Position numbers and translations under genes: made by a program. This document shows positions 54,594 through 63,931 of a stretch of 64,000 nt of DNA, piece by piece. Origin of the DNA: Kordiimonadaceae bacterium (GTDB taxonomy: Bacteria > Pseudomonadota > Alphaproteobacteria > Sphingomonadales > Emcibacteraceae); the NCBI GenBank assembly GCA_024236295.1, contig JACKKT010000009.1, forward strand, positions 75,321 to 139,320, read 5' to 3'. Each line of letters starts with the position of its first letter. The stretch's first letter is position 1. Under the pieces are notes generated by a model that was given only the letters and a program-made list of their open reading frames with translations, searched no databases and had not been told where the DNA came from.

Positions 54594-55871
54594 GTGCGGG
54601 TAGATTTGATTATCAGGGGTGGTATATGTGTTTCGCACCGTGGGCAGGACCGTGCTGATATTGCAGTGCGGGATGGAATTATTGTTGCTTTTGGTGACCT
54701 GGGTAATTTGAGCGCTGAAAAAGTCATTGATGGTACGGGAAAATATATTTTGCCCGGCGTTATTGATACTGAAATTTACGAAAATGAATTGCTAGGAAAT
54801 GATAGTCGTGCTGCTGTTAGGGGCGGTGTGACTTCGGCCCTGTTTATAAACAGCCATCTTTCTAATGAGAAAGAATTTTATTGTGATTATGGTTATTTCG
54901 AACCGGCGACTTCAACAAACGAAGATCAGCTAAGCCGGCTGGAGCAAGAGGAGGGATGTGCCGGGATTTTCTTGTCTATGTCCAATACAGGTAATTTTGA
55001 GGCTTTTTATGATGACCGTAACTTGCTGAATGTTTTAAAAAACGGGTCGCGTCGGGTAGTCATTCATGCTGAAGATCAGATGAAACTTGATCAACGCAGA
55101 AATAAGATAATTGAAGGTGATGTTAAGTCACATTTGGCCTGGCACGATGAAGCTGTTGCAATTGAAGCGACAAGACGAATATTGGCAATTGCCCGGGGAG
55201 CCGGGCGTCCTGTTCATCTAATGCATATTTCTACAGACAAGGAAATGGCGATGGTGGCAGCTTATAAGGATATTTCAACTGCTGCTGTATCACCTGCCCA
55301 TTTGCTGCTCTCTGCACCAGACTGCTATGATCACTATTTAAATTATGCGAAAATTGATCCGCCCTTAAGAGGGGAGGAGAACCGCATCGGCCTCTGGAAA
55401 GCGCTATCCGGTGGTATAGTTGATATTCTGGCTTCGTCTCATTGCCCGCAGGCGATAGAATATAAAGAACTTACTTATCCCAATTGTGTATCTGGAATTC
55501 CGTCTGTGCAAACAATGATGCCACAGATGCTTGATCAGGTGAATAAAGGATCATTATCGTTGCAGACGCTTGTGGATATTACAGGTGCTGGACCGGCACG
55601 TGTTTTTAATATTGCTTCTAAAGGGCGTATCGCTGTCGGTTATGATGCGGACTTTACTATCGTGGAATTGAACAGTCGGTGGATATATGAGGATGAAGAT
55701 GTTGACACCGCCTGCGGCTGGGATTTATTCGCTGGCAGTGAATTAACAGGGCAGGTCACATCAACGATAATACGTGGCCAGGAAGTTATGCGGGATGGAA
55801 GAATTTTATCTGAGCCAATAGGAAAAACCCTTAAATTTTATGATAATTATAAACCTTATGAGGATGTTTAA
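54594..55871 (+). CDS. Dihydroorotase-like amidohydrolase lacking metal ligands
   Basis: A 425-aa protein with the composite fold of cyclic amidohydrolases: an N-terminal beta-sandwich start (VDLIIRGGICVSHRGQDRAD) and a TIM-barrel region beginning YILPGVIDTEIYENE. Active enzymes have His-x-His where this one has Glu-Ile-Tyr. The bridging lysine position appears replaced (GIFLSMSN), and the late Asp (usually DHAP) reads SSHCP. The histidines of VIHAEDQ and HLMHIST remain. It may therefore be non-catalytic, like the inactive PyrC' subunits known in some Proteobacteria. No pyrB is adjacent. The start is GTG with GTGGA upstream. Confidence 0.78.
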   Translation: MRVDLIIRGGICVSHRGQDRADIAVRDGIIVAFGDLGNLSAEKVIDGTGKYILPGVIDTEIYENELLGNDSRAAVRGGVTSALFINSHLSNEKEFYCDYGYFEPATSTNEDQLSRLEQEEGCAGIFLSMSNTGNFEAFYDDRNLLNVLKNGSRRVVIHAEDQMKLDQRRNKIIEGDVKSHLAWHDEAVAIEATRRILAIARGAGRPVHLMHISTDKEMAMVAAYKDISTAAVSPAHLLLSAPDCYDHYLNYAKIDPPLRGEENRIGLWKALSGGIVDILASSHCPQAIEYKELTYPNCVSGIPSVQTMMPQMLDQVNKGSLSLQTLVDITGAGPARVFNIASKGRIAVGYDADFTIVELNSRWIYEDEDVDTACGWDLFAGSELTGQVTSTIIRGQEVMRDGRILSEPIGKTLKFYDNYKPYEDV

Positions 55872-55877
55872 AGTCAA

Positions 55878-57017
55878 TTAAACCGGGAAGATTTCCGGTT
55901 TATTCGGGTCAGAATTCTGCGGAAAATTTTCAATATAAATGGACTGACTTGGAAAGGCAAAGCTGCTGCCGTTTCTGGCAACAATTTCTTTAATAGCTAA
56001 TGCCAGTTCTTCTTTAATTTCAAGCCATTCGCCCCATACGATCGTATTTGTAAAACAATAAAGCATTAAATCAATTGAGCTATCATTAAAACTGTCGATA
56101 CGTACGAATGTTGATACTTCCGGAGGTTTAGCGAAGTCTTCGTTCTTTAATACATACTCTTCGATTTCAGCACGTATGGTTTTTAGCTGTTCAACAGTAG
56201 TGTTGTAAGTAAGACCGATTTTCCAGAAAATGCGGCGATGACTCATCCTTGAGAAATTAATGGCGGCATTGTCGGAAAGTTTTGAATTGGGAACATAAAC
56301 TGGAGCTTTATCAAATTGTACAATTGTTGTTGTTCTAAAGCCTATATCTTCTACTGTACCTTCGACTATGCCATTTATTTTTATCCAGTCTCCCGGCTGA
56401 AAACGCCGTTCGGCAATGATGAAAATACCTGAAATGAGATTTTTGAACAAATCCTGTGCCCCAAGGGCAACTGCAACGCCAAAAAGACCAAGGCCAGCGA
56501 TTAATGGGGCTACCTGAATTCCCCAGATTTCGAGGATTGATGCGGCACCAAGAAAAATAAACAATGCCCGCATCGCTTTAATTAACCAGTTAATCATGCT
56601 TTCTGAAAAAATTTCTTTTAACTTACCAAAAGTCAGGCTGATCGGGCCGATGGTTTTATAAAAAGCCCAAAAAATATTAAAGGTTATCAGTGAACGGTTT
56701 AAATTCGTTGCCCCGAGAGCGAGATTGCCAGTTAAATCAAGCAGTTCCGTGGCCAAAAATACCCCAAGAACTATAGGCAGAAAACTTAATGGGCCTTCTG
56801 TTGCTTCTAAAATCTCATCATCAATTGTATTTTTAGTTTTTTTTGTGAAAACTTTTAATCGGCCAATTACAATTCTGCTGAATACGTTTCGAAGAAGCAA
56901 AAAAGTAAAAAAAAGAAAAACCGCTGCAAGCAATTGCCCTACAGCTACGCCGTAAAGGCCATTTTGCCAAACATCTACAACGAGTTGCCAAAAGTCCTTA
57001 AATGAATTTATCGTCAT
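55878..57017 (-). CDS. MscS-family mechanosensitive channel
   Basis: A 379-aa inner-membrane protein with about five hydrophobic segments. The pore-lining helix and upper beta-domain read LGLFGVAVALGAQDLFKNLI and SGIFIIAERRFQPGDWIKI, the signature of MscS channels. A cytoplasmic vestibule follows (VPNSKLSDNAAINFSRM). Such channels release solutes during osmotic downshock. It is longer at the N-terminus than E. coli MscS (286 aa), with two extra helices. It is convergent with the dihydroorotase-like gene. Confidence 0.9.
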   Translation of the reverse strand: MTINSFKDFWQLVVDVWQNGLYGVAVGQLLAAVFLFFTFLLLRNVFSRIVIGRLKVFTKKTKNTIDDEILEATEGPLSFLPIVLGVFLATELLDLTGNLALGATNLNRSLITFNIFWAFYKTIGPISLTFGKLKEIFSESMINWLIKAMRALFIFLGAASILEIWGIQVAPLIAGLGLFGVAVALGAQDLFKNLISGIFIIAERRFQPGDWIKINGIVEGTVEDIGFRTTTIVQFDKAPVYVPNSKLSDNAAINFSRMSHRRIFWKIGLTYNTTVEQLKTIRAEIEEYVLKNEDFAKPPEVSTFVRIDSFNDSSIDLMLYCFTNTIVWGEWLEIKEELALAIKEIVARNGSSFAFPSQSIYIENFPQNSDPNKPEIFPV

Positions 57018-57117
57018 GCTTAAAAAAAGTTCAAAAAAATAATCTGTATATTGTTTAGTATATAGATTAAATTAGAATGAGTTAAGGGTTTTATGATAAA
57101 TATAATTTCTCACAGAA

Positions 57118-58515
57118 ATGCATTGGGTTTTATCTAGACAAAAAATGAACCAGCAATTGACTGAACTTGATATTGACAAAAAAACAGCAAGGCTATTACT
57201 CAATGCAACAAGCCTGATATTTCTCTTTATTTTTTACGCAGCCCTTCTTCCTTATAATATAGTATCTAGTCCGCGAGGCGTATCTTTAATAGACTTTATT
57301 GAGACATTAAAATATTCGCCAACAGGGGAAGAGCAGGGACAATGGATTGCTCATATTATTTTTACGGCATTACTCACGTTTGTTGCCAGCATGTACGCAA
57401 AAATCAGCGGGCAGAAAAAAAAATGGCTACTGATTTATGTTGGAATAGTAGTCTTTGGTTTTTTGGTTGAATATTGTCAGATGTTTATTGGTTCCAGAGG
57501 AATTTCACTGGAAGATATTTACGCAAATCTGGCAGGGTTGTTATTAGGTTTTATTCTCTGGAAGTTTTTTGGGAAATTTGCAAATGATGCATTAAAATAT
57601 TTTCTCAAATACAAAATGCTGCCAATTGATTTTGTCAGAAAGTTCTATCTGGCGTTTGTTATTATAATTATTTTGTTTCCATTCGATTTTTTTATTAATG
57701 GTCTCCAGCTTGAGGTTGCATTTGCAACAAAGGGCGTACCACTATTTGAAAGTGCAGCAGATAGACAGATAGGCATTATATCACTTGCTGCTTCAATATT
57801 GTTACTTTTCCCCCTTGGGATGATTTATCAATATTCAAACAATATAAAGCGGAAAAATAAAAGTGCTTTAATAATTAAATATAGTTTTATCCTGCTTATT
57901 CTGGAAATTTTGCAATTTTTTGAAATGTCAGGGCAAAGTTCATTGCTGTCTTATTTCTGCAAAATATTTGGTTTTTCATTCGGATTATATTTCGCAAGAT
58001 TAATGTCTTTAGAAGCACTGATGAGTCTGGCTTTAAAGCTTAGATTAGTTTTTTTAGCGATCCTGCCGGTTTTTATTTATGTAGTATTAAAATTAAAAGG
58101 GATGAGTTTTGAGTATCCATTCTCTATTGACAGCATTTTTAGTGTAATTGAAACAACCAGTTTCTTGCCTTTCAGATATTATGTGGACGTTGGTAGTGGA
58201 GAAGCACTTCTAAGCTTTTTGATTAATTTTGTGATTTTTATGCCTATAGGGGCAATTGTCGCACTTCAGGATATTTATGGGCGTCGCTTAAAAAGGAGAC
58301 ATTTTCTTAATCTTTTTCAACTTGGGGCTGGAATTGCTCTGATGTTTGAACTGATTGTTCTTTTTTGGGGCGCAAAAACCCCTGACATTACAAATATCAT
58401 CATTTCTGCATTTGCATTGCCTCTGGGATATAATGTTCTACTTATGGTGAATGAAGGAATTAAAATTTCTTCCGATCTAAATCAGCAGGAAGTTCTGCAT
58501 CATCATACAGATTAA
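57118..58515 (+). CDS. VanZ-like membrane protein with repeated domains
   Basis: A 465-aa protein with about 12 membrane helices. Residues about 78-155 match the VanZ pattern, with FLVEYCQMFIGSRGISLEDI and NLAGLLLG. Two more degenerate copies seem to follow: LLLFPLGMIYQY...ILEILQFFEM...FGFSFGLYFARL (about 225-300) and FVIFMPIGAIVAL...PDITNIIISAFALPLGY (about 375-445). VanZ-like proteins have no settled role outside teicoplanin resistance. Its last 56 nt overlap the end of the convergent VanZ-like gene. An in-frame ATG at 57145 is an alternative start. Confidence 0.76.
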   Translation: MHWVLSRQKMNQQLTELDIDKKTARLLLNATSLIFLFIFYAALLPYNIVSSPRGVSLIDFIETLKYSPTGEEQGQWIAHIIFTALLTFVASMYAKISGQKKKWLLIYVGIVVFGFLVEYCQMFIGSRGISLEDIYANLAGLLLGFILWKFFGKFANDALKYFLKYKMLPIDFVRKFYLAFVIIIILFPFDFFINGLQLEVAFATKGVPLFESAADRQIGIISLAASILLLFPLGMIYQYSNNIKRKNKSALIIKYSFILLILEILQFFEMSGQSSLLSYFCKIFGFSFGLYFARLMSLEALMSLALKLRLVFLAILPVFIYVVLKLKGMSFEYPFSIDSIFSVIETTSFLPFRYYVDVGSGEALLSFLINFVIFMPIGAIVALQDIYGRRLKRRHFLNLFQLGAGIALMFELIVLFWGAKTPDITNIIISAFALPLGYNVLLMVNEGIKISSDLNQQEVLHHHTD

Positions 58516-59632
58516 ATATTTTTGGTTTTTGATGAATGAAAGTAATCAGAAAAAGGACAATAAGTGGTTCCGTTAGACCACCAATGCGAGTTAGGGTCAA
58601 ATGTTGCAAATACTCAATTGAGCCAGCGTAGATTAAACAGAAATAATTTATCCACTTCGCGTTTGGAAAACTTTTATAAAAGGTCCATACTATTGCGCCA
58701 TAGGCAAACACTTTATAAAATACAGTTCGTATTATCGGCAGCATATCATCCGAAAATAGCTCGGAAAACGGTATCCACATAAATTCTTTAAAGGGGTTTG
58801 AATAAAATTCGAAAGGATAAAGGCTATTATAAAACATGACAGGTACAAGGATCATTGCTGCTGTTTTATATGGGCTAATTTTATCAAAAAGATGACTGTG
58901 CATTAGTAAAATTGCAATTACCCCACCTGACAAAAGTTCTGGTTCTATAAAATCGCGGTAAACAAAAATTTTGGCACTGAGCATAATAATGACTGAAAAA
59001 TCCAGTGACAGAAAAACATTTCTTTTCGTCGGATGAATTTCGTCTATCAGTTTCGTATATGTTATCCAGATAGCTACATAGAATATAACATTGGCAAAAC
59101 GATGCTCATTCATATCAAGATGAATGGCAATATTTTCTTTCAATATTTCCATATTGAACTCAAAAAAGAAGGGAACCAGCAAGAAAATTATCCAGGAAAT
59201 TATAAGCGCGAGAAGTGCCATGCGGTCATCAGAAGCCAAAATCCCGGGAAAATTTAAGCGCATGACCCTAGCCAGGAAAACACCAAAAAATAATCCCACA
59301 CTGTTCCAGATAGCATCATAAAGTGCAGGTACTCTTCCGGGCAAATAAACTTGTAAAACCTGAAGTGAAATAGCAAGGAAGATACCAATAATAAAAAGGG
59401 CTAGATAATATTTTCTTTGCTTATGATTTCTTGTAATTAGTTCGCTGCCTGCAAAGCCATACGGTAGGAAAAGAATAATATTCCCTAATATGTCAGGCAA
59501 TTCAGCTTCGGAAAGGGTATGAGAGAAGAATGCATATCTACCCTCTTCAAGCCAGCCAACATAATGAAAATCAAAAGGAAACAGAGACCCATATATAATT
59601 ACAAAAATACTGAAAAGGAATAATCCTTTCAT
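58460..59632 (-). CDS. VanZ-like membrane protein, convergent partner
   Basis: A 390-aa protein with about ten membrane helices. The N-terminal VanZ-like domain has LPDILGNIILFLPYGFAGSE and LQVLQVYLPGRVPALYDAIW followed by NSVGLFFGVFLARV (about residues 45-125). A second, degenerate copy lies near the C-terminus (AGSIEYLQHLTLTRIGGLTE, about 340-365). It begins YGSLFPFDFHYVGW, a stretch echoed near the start of the plus-strand partner (LLPYNIV) and again at about residue 270 (YNSLYPFEFY). It overlaps the partner tail-to-tail. Confidence 0.76.
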   Translation of the reverse strand: MKGLFLFSIFVIIYGSLFPFDFHYVGWLEEGRYAFFSHTLSEAELPDILGNIILFLPYGFAGSELITRNHKQRKYYLALFIIGIFLAISLQVLQVYLPGRVPALYDAIWNSVGLFFGVFLARVMRLNFPGILASDDRMALLALIISWIIFLLVPFFFEFNMEILKENIAIHLDMNEHRFANVIFYVAIWITYTKLIDEIHPTKRNVFLSLDFSVIIMLSAKIFVYRDFIEPELLSGGVIAILLMHSHLFDKISPYKTAAMILVPVMFYNSLYPFEFYSNPFKEFMWIPFSELFSDDMLPIIRTVFYKVFAYGAIVWTFYKSFPNAKWINYFCLIYAGSIEYLQHLTLTRIGGLTEPLIVLFLITFIHQKPKIFNLYDDAELPADLDRKKF

Positions 59633-59784
59633 AATAACCTTTCTGTTTTGGCCTGATCAATCTGAACGGTTTCTAATTTGTAGAAAAAATTCAATTTAAT
59701 CCAGTCTAAAGTGTGATAAAGTCAATATATGCCTGAAAAATTAAATATAGTTTATTTTTAATAAATAAAATATGGGAGTTTTTT

Positions 59785-60813
59785 GTGGATACAGAAAAAG
59801 TAGAAACCGATATGATTATTATTGGAGCCGGGCCTGTAGGCTTATTCGCTGTTTTTGAAGCGGGTCTGCTTGGCTTAAAATGCCATTTGGTTGATAATCT
59901 AGATCGACCAGGAGGACAATGTACGGAACTTTATCCTGAAAAGCCAATTTATGATATCCCGGCAAGGCCCAAAGTCACTGGTCAGGAACTTGTTGACGAT
60001 CTATTAATTCAATCAAGCCCGTTTGATCCTGTATTTCATTTTTGCCAACAGGCCGAAGCACTTAAAAAACTTTCTAATAAAAACTGGCGATTAACAACCA
60101 GTCGGGGTGAAGTGCTGGAAGCACCCATAATTGTTCTTGCTGCTGGTGCGGGGAGTTTTGTGCCTAAAAAGCCAAACTATCCCGATTTGGAAGTTTTCGA
60201 AGATAAATCAATTGATTATGCGGTTCATAAAATGAATAAATATGAAGACAAGGAATTGGTCATCGTTGGAGGTGGGGACAGTGCCCTCGATTGGGTGCTC
60301 GGCCTACAACCGTTGGCTAAAAAGATTACCCTTATTCATCGCCGTGAGGGATTCCGGGCGACGACTGCTTCTGAAGCTAAGTTCAAAGAACTGGTTGCGT
60401 TAGGAAAAGTAGATTTCATCATAGGAAATATTACAAAACTTAACGGTCAAGATGGTTATCTCAACAGCGTTGAGGTTGAAACTACAGAAGGCGAAATTCA
60501 CCAGGTAGTTTGCGAATATCTTCTGCCCTTTCTGGGACTAAAAGTAAGCCTTGGCCCAATTGCTGAATGGGGTTTAAATCTTGATCGCAAGCATATAGCC
60601 GTTAATACAGAAACTTTTGCAACTGATGTAGAAGGAATTTATGCTATTGGAGATGTGTGTACCTATCCTTCTAAGATAAAATTGATATTGACGGGTTTTT
60701 ATGAAGCGGCTGTTATGTGTCATGCTGCATTTAAATATGCGTTCCCTGATCGGAAAATGACGACAGGCTATACAACAACAAATACAACAATTCAGGAAAG
60801 ATTAGGCGTATAA
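59785..60813 (+). CDS. Ferredoxin-NADP+ reductase, thioredoxin-reductase-like type
   Basis: A 342-aa FAD enzyme of the FNR type found in Bacillus YumC and many Alphaproteobacteria. The FAD motif is IIGAGPVGLFAVFEAG (about 12-27) and the NADPH motif is IVGGGDSALDWVLGL. GGQCTELYPEKPIYDIPA is a hallmark of this subgroup; the redox-active Cys pair of thioredoxin reductase is absent, as expected. IYAIGDVCTYPSKIKLI is the second FAD contact. The start is GTG with GGGAG 7 nt upstream. It transfers electrons between NADPH and ferredoxin. Confidence 0.93.
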   Translation: MDTEKVETDMIIIGAGPVGLFAVFEAGLLGLKCHLVDNLDRPGGQCTELYPEKPIYDIPARPKVTGQELVDDLLIQSSPFDPVFHFCQQAEALKKLSNKNWRLTTSRGEVLEAPIIVLAAGAGSFVPKKPNYPDLEVFEDKSIDYAVHKMNKYEDKELVIVGGGDSALDWVLGLQPLAKKITLIHRREGFRATTASEAKFKELVALGKVDFIIGNITKLNGQDGYLNSVEVETTEGEIHQVVCEYLLPFLGLKVSLGPIAEWGLNLDRKHIAVNTETFATDVEGIYAIGDVCTYPSKIKLILTGFYEAAVMCHAAFKYAFPDRKMTTGYTTTNTTIQERLGV

Positions 60814-60844
60814 TCATAAAACTCAAAAAATTAATCTATTGGGG

Positions 60845-60878
60845 TCAACAGCTGTTGAATAGGGATTTATTCCTATTC
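60845..60878. promoter_or_regulatory. Two adjoining palindromes upstream of the PepSY/two-component genes
   Basis: TCAACAGCTGTTGA (60845-60858) is a perfect 14-bp palindrome. GAATAGG (60857-60863) pairs with CCTATTC (60872-60878) and shares two bases with it. They lie 37 nt before the PepSY start and no T-run follows, so they look more like operators than a terminator. Confidence 0.4.
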
Positions 60879-60914
60879 ATCCTATATTAAGCAGGTGGCC
60901 TCTAGTATTCGGTC

Positions 60915-61313
60915 ATGAAAAGAATCACTTTGTACATATGCGTGATTTTGGTTTGTTTTATAATCATTCCAATATCCGGCAATGCACAGGAGCCTATTGA
61001 GGTGCCTGGACAACGGAGAGTTGGACCAAATTCATTATCCATTCCCCAGCCCGCCCGCCGTATTCCTGATTCTTTTTCCAGGCATGATGATCTTCCAGGT
61101 AAAGTAATCAGTGGTGAGATTCTATCACTATCAGAGATCAGAAAAGTCGTGAGAGATAAATATCCTGGCAGGATAGTTGATGTACAGCTTCTTATTCCTA
61201 GAAGAGAAGGGTTGAATTACCTGTATGATGTAAAAGTTTTAACGGATGCCGGTAAGCTAGTTTCCATAAAAGTGGATGCTAAAAGCGCACAAATTGTAGA
61301 TGTGAAAGGATAA
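60915..61313 (+). CDS. Secreted PepSY-domain protein
   Basis: A 132-aa protein with a signal peptide (hydrophobic residues about 5-22, cleavage near GNAQ). A Pro/Arg-rich linker leads to a C-terminal PepSY domain (about 68-130: SEIRKVVRDKYPGRIVDVQ, YDVKVLTDAGKLVSIKVDAK, AQIVDVKG). PepSY proteins of this size are often periplasmic and encoded next to two-component systems, where they may modulate the sensor kinase. The response regulator gene begins 3 nt after its stop, so it is probably the first gene of a three-gene operon. Confidence 0.88.
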   Translation: MKRITLYICVILVCFIIIPISGNAQEPIEVPGQRRVGPNSLSIPQPARRIPDSFSRHDDLPGKVISGEILSLSEIRKVVRDKYPGRIVDVQLLIPRREGLNYLYDVKVLTDAGKLVSIKVDAKSAQIVDVKG

Positions 61314-61316
61314 AAT

Positions 61317-61976
61317 ATGAGATTGTTGCTGGCAGAAGATGATCCGGATCTGTCGCGCCAACTTAAAAGTTTTTTGGAGGATGCGGGATACGCTGTTGAT
61401 GCTTCACTGAATGGTGAGGATGCTCATTTTCTAGGAGAGACAGAAAGCTATGACGCCATTATTCTTGATTTGGGACTGCCGGTCATGGACGGGATCAGTA
61501 TTTTAAAGAAATGGCGCGGGGCAGGCATTGATACGCCGGTATTGATTTTGACAGCGCGTGACAGCTGGTCAGAAAAAGTTGCCGGTCTTGATGCAGGAGC
61601 AGATGACTATGTGCCCAAACCATTTCAGATTGAAGAAATCTTAGCAAGGATAAGAGCTCTAATAAGACGTGCAGCAGGCCAAAGTTCATCGGAACTTTCA
61701 ATTAAGGGACTGATATTAAACAGTGCTTCATCAAAAGTTACTGTAAATGGAGTACCCATAAAACTGACTGCACAGGAATACAAATTACTTTCATACATGA
61801 TGCACCATCCGAATAAAGTCATCTCACGTACGGAATTGACTGAGCATATTTATGATCAGGATTTTGACCGTGATTCAAACACTATTGAAGTATTTGTCAC
61901 AAGGATCAGAAAGAAAATCGGTATAGATATTATTAAAACCATTAGAGGACTGGGGTATCAGCTTGACGCTGAATGA
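61317..61976 (+). CDS. OmpR/PhoP-family response regulator
   Basis: A 219-aa DNA-binding response regulator. The receiver domain has LLLAEDDPDLSRQL, the phospho-acceptor Asp51 in DAIILDLGLPVMDG, LTARDSW and the Lys in YVPKPFQ. The C-terminal winged helix has LTAQEYKLLSYMMHH and VFVTRIRKKIGIDIIKTIRG followed by LGY. It probably responds to the histidine kinase encoded with a 14-nt overlap. The PepSY gene upstream is likely co-transcribed. The signal is unknown; PhoPQ/FeuPQ-like systems have this make-up. Confidence 0.95.
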   Translation: MRLLLAEDDPDLSRQLKSFLEDAGYAVDASLNGEDAHFLGETESYDAIILDLGLPVMDGISILKKWRGAGIDTPVLILTARDSWSEKVAGLDAGADDYVPKPFQIEEILARIRALIRRAAGQSSSELSIKGLILNSASSKVTVNGVPIKLTAQEYKLLSYMMHHPNKVISRTELTEHIYDQDFDRDSNTIEVFVTRIRKKIGIDIIKTIRGLGYQLDAE

Positions 61977-63345
61977 AAAGCAAAAAAATGGGACGGTAAG
62001 AAGGCGGTCGTTATGGGTGCGACTGGTTACTATTTCTGTTATCTGGACAGCGCTGGCATTGGTCCTTGGAGGTTATCTACTCTCCCTTGTTTTTCGTGAT
62101 ACACTTGAACAAAATTTTGATGAGCGCCTGAATAGTCTGCTTGAAAATCTAATCGGTATAAGCTCGGACGATACGTCAACAAATGTTAATTTATCAAGAC
62201 CAATGGTTGATCCTAGGTTTGAACAGCCCTACTCCGGGTGGTACTGGCAGATTGCCCCGAAAGGGTTTAGTCCAGTAAGATCAAGATCGTTATGGGATGT
62301 TAGTCTTGATGTAAATTTTGATCAATCAGTAAACAGGACAAGATATCGACTTACATCAGGTCCGGAAGAGCAGCAGTTACGCTTAGTTGAGCGGGACGTT
62401 ACATTACCGGGAAATGATTTAATTTACCGTTTTGCGGTTGCTATTGATACTTCAGAAATTGATGAGCAGGCTGATCGTTTCGACAAAATTCTTTTGGTCG
62501 GACTTGGCGCTCTGGGGGCAGGACTAGTTGCAGCTTCACTTCTACAGGTTTTTCTCGGCCTAAAGCCACTTGGCCATATTAAAGAATCGCTTAGTAAGGT
62601 CCGAAATGGTGAAGAAGAATATTTGCCAAAGGATTTTCCAAGCGAGATTCAGCCATTGGCTGATGAGCTTAATGCACTGCTTGATCATAATAATGAAATT
62701 GTCGAACGCTCAAGAACTCAGGTTGGCAATTTGGCCCATGCTTTAAAGACACCAATTGCAGTATTAAGGAATGAAGCAAGGATGAATGACGGCCCAATGT
62801 CAGAAACGGTCGCCAAACAAACCGAGAATATGCATAAATATGTTGAACATTATTTAAAAAGAGCGCGAATGGCCGCAAATGTTAAGACAATCAGCAGTCA
62901 TAGCCAAATTATGCCGTCCATACATAATATTGCACGTGCATTAAACAAAGTTCACCCGGAAAAGAGCATAGTCGTGAAGACTGAATTTGAAGAAAAAGGG
63001 TTGGTCTTTAAGGGTGATCTTAATGATTTTGAAGAGATGGTTGGCAATATTATGGAAAATGCTGCCAAATGGGCCAGAAAAAATATAACCGTCGAATGTT
63101 ATAAGGATGGACAAAATATAAGAATAGAAATTCGTGATGATGGTCCGGGAATTGATATAAAAGCCAGAGAAGCCGTCTTTGCCCGAGGAGGTCGCCTTGA
63201 TGAGAAAATACCCGGAACAGGATTGGGGCTTTCTATAGTCAAGGATTTGACAGACCTTTATGGAGGGAAAATTATATTGGATGAAAATAAAAAATCTGAC
63301 ACGGGAAGCGGGCTTTTAGTTACATTATTTCTACCTTCGGTATAA
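61963..63345 (+). CDS. Sensor histidine kinase
   Basis: A 460-aa membrane kinase. A helix at about 23-43 and a second at about 176-196 flank a periplasmic sensor domain (about 44-175, with PYSGWYWQI). A HAMP-like linker follows. The phosphorylated histidine is His259 in VGNLAHALKTPIAVLRNEA. The ATPase part has GNIMENAAKWARK, RDDGPGI and GTGLGLSIVKDL. The likely start is TTG at 61963, inside the end of the response regulator gene, with GGGG 7 nt upstream; no ATG precedes the first helix. Confidence 0.93.
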   Translation: MTLNEKQKNGTVRRRSLWVRLVTISVIWTALALVLGGYLLSLVFRDTLEQNFDERLNSLLENLIGISSDDTSTNVNLSRPMVDPRFEQPYSGWYWQIAPKGFSPVRSRSLWDVSLDVNFDQSVNRTRYRLTSGPEEQQLRLVERDVTLPGNDLIYRFAVAIDTSEIDEQADRFDKILLVGLGALGAGLVAASLLQVFLGLKPLGHIKESLSKVRNGEEEYLPKDFPSEIQPLADELNALLDHNNEIVERSRTQVGNLAHALKTPIAVLRNEARMNDGPMSETVAKQTENMHKYVEHYLKRARMAANVKTISSHSQIMPSIHNIARALNKVHPEKSIVVKTEFEEKGLVFKGDLNDFEEMVGNIMENAAKWARKNITVECYKDGQNIRIEIRDDGPGIDIKAREAVFARGGRLDEKIPGTGLGLSIVKDLTDLYGGKIILDENKKSDTGSGLLVTLFLPSV

Positions 63346-63460
63346 AATTATGAACAAAAATATATCATTGGATGAACCTAATGTTCAGAATTCATTCAGT
63401 TTGATATTGTTAGTATGAAATCATGAAAACAGTTTTAGTTATCTATGTGAGGAAAGAGTT

Positions 63461-63931
63461 ATGAAAAAAGTTACAGCAATAGTGTTATGTGTATTTACCT
63501 TGTCTGCCTGTGAACAAGGTTCCAAAGAAGGATTTGGAACATTTATGGGTGCCATTGGTGGTGCATTGGTAGGATCGGCAATTTCAGATAATGGTCGTGG
63601 CGGAACGGGAAACGGTATGGTTATAGGTGCTCTTGCAGGTGGTATTATAGGGAATAGTATTGGTCGTTCACTGGATGAAGCTGATAGAAGATCTATGTAT
63701 CAGGCACAACAGGTCGCGCTTGAATCCTATCCATCAGGACAGACTTCAACATGGTATAATCCGGATAACGGTCATTCAGGTAGTTATACTGCCCAACCTG
63801 CACAACAAAATGATTCAGGTCAGTATTGTCGTGAGTTTCAGCAAACTGTAACGATCGGTGGCGAAACCCAGAATGCTTATGGTAAAGCATGTCGTCAACC
63901 AGACGGTGACTGGAAGATTGTAAGCAATTAA
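63461..63931 (+). CDS. Glycine-zipper surface lipoprotein (17-kDa-antigen-like)
   Basis: A 156-aa protein with a lipoprotein signal (ending LSAC, residues 14-17). A glycine-zipper region follows (about 25-70: FMGAIGGALVGSAISDN, GALAGGIIGNSIGRSLDEAD), then a C-terminal domain with two cysteines (YCREFQQTVTIGG, GKACRQPDGDW). This is the architecture of the rickettsial 17-kDa surface antigen family, found in the outer membrane of many Alphaproteobacteria; its role is structural or unknown. A GAGG-type site precedes the ATG. Nothing further is seen in the last 69 bases of the window. Confidence 0.9.
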   Translation: MKKVTAIVLCVFTLSACEQGSKEGFGTFMGAIGGALVGSAISDNGRGGTGNGMVIGALAGGIIGNSIGRSLDEADRRSMYQAQQVALESYPSGQTSTWYNPDNGHSGSYTAQPAQQNDSGQYCREFQQTVTIGGETQNAYGKACRQPDGDWKIVSN

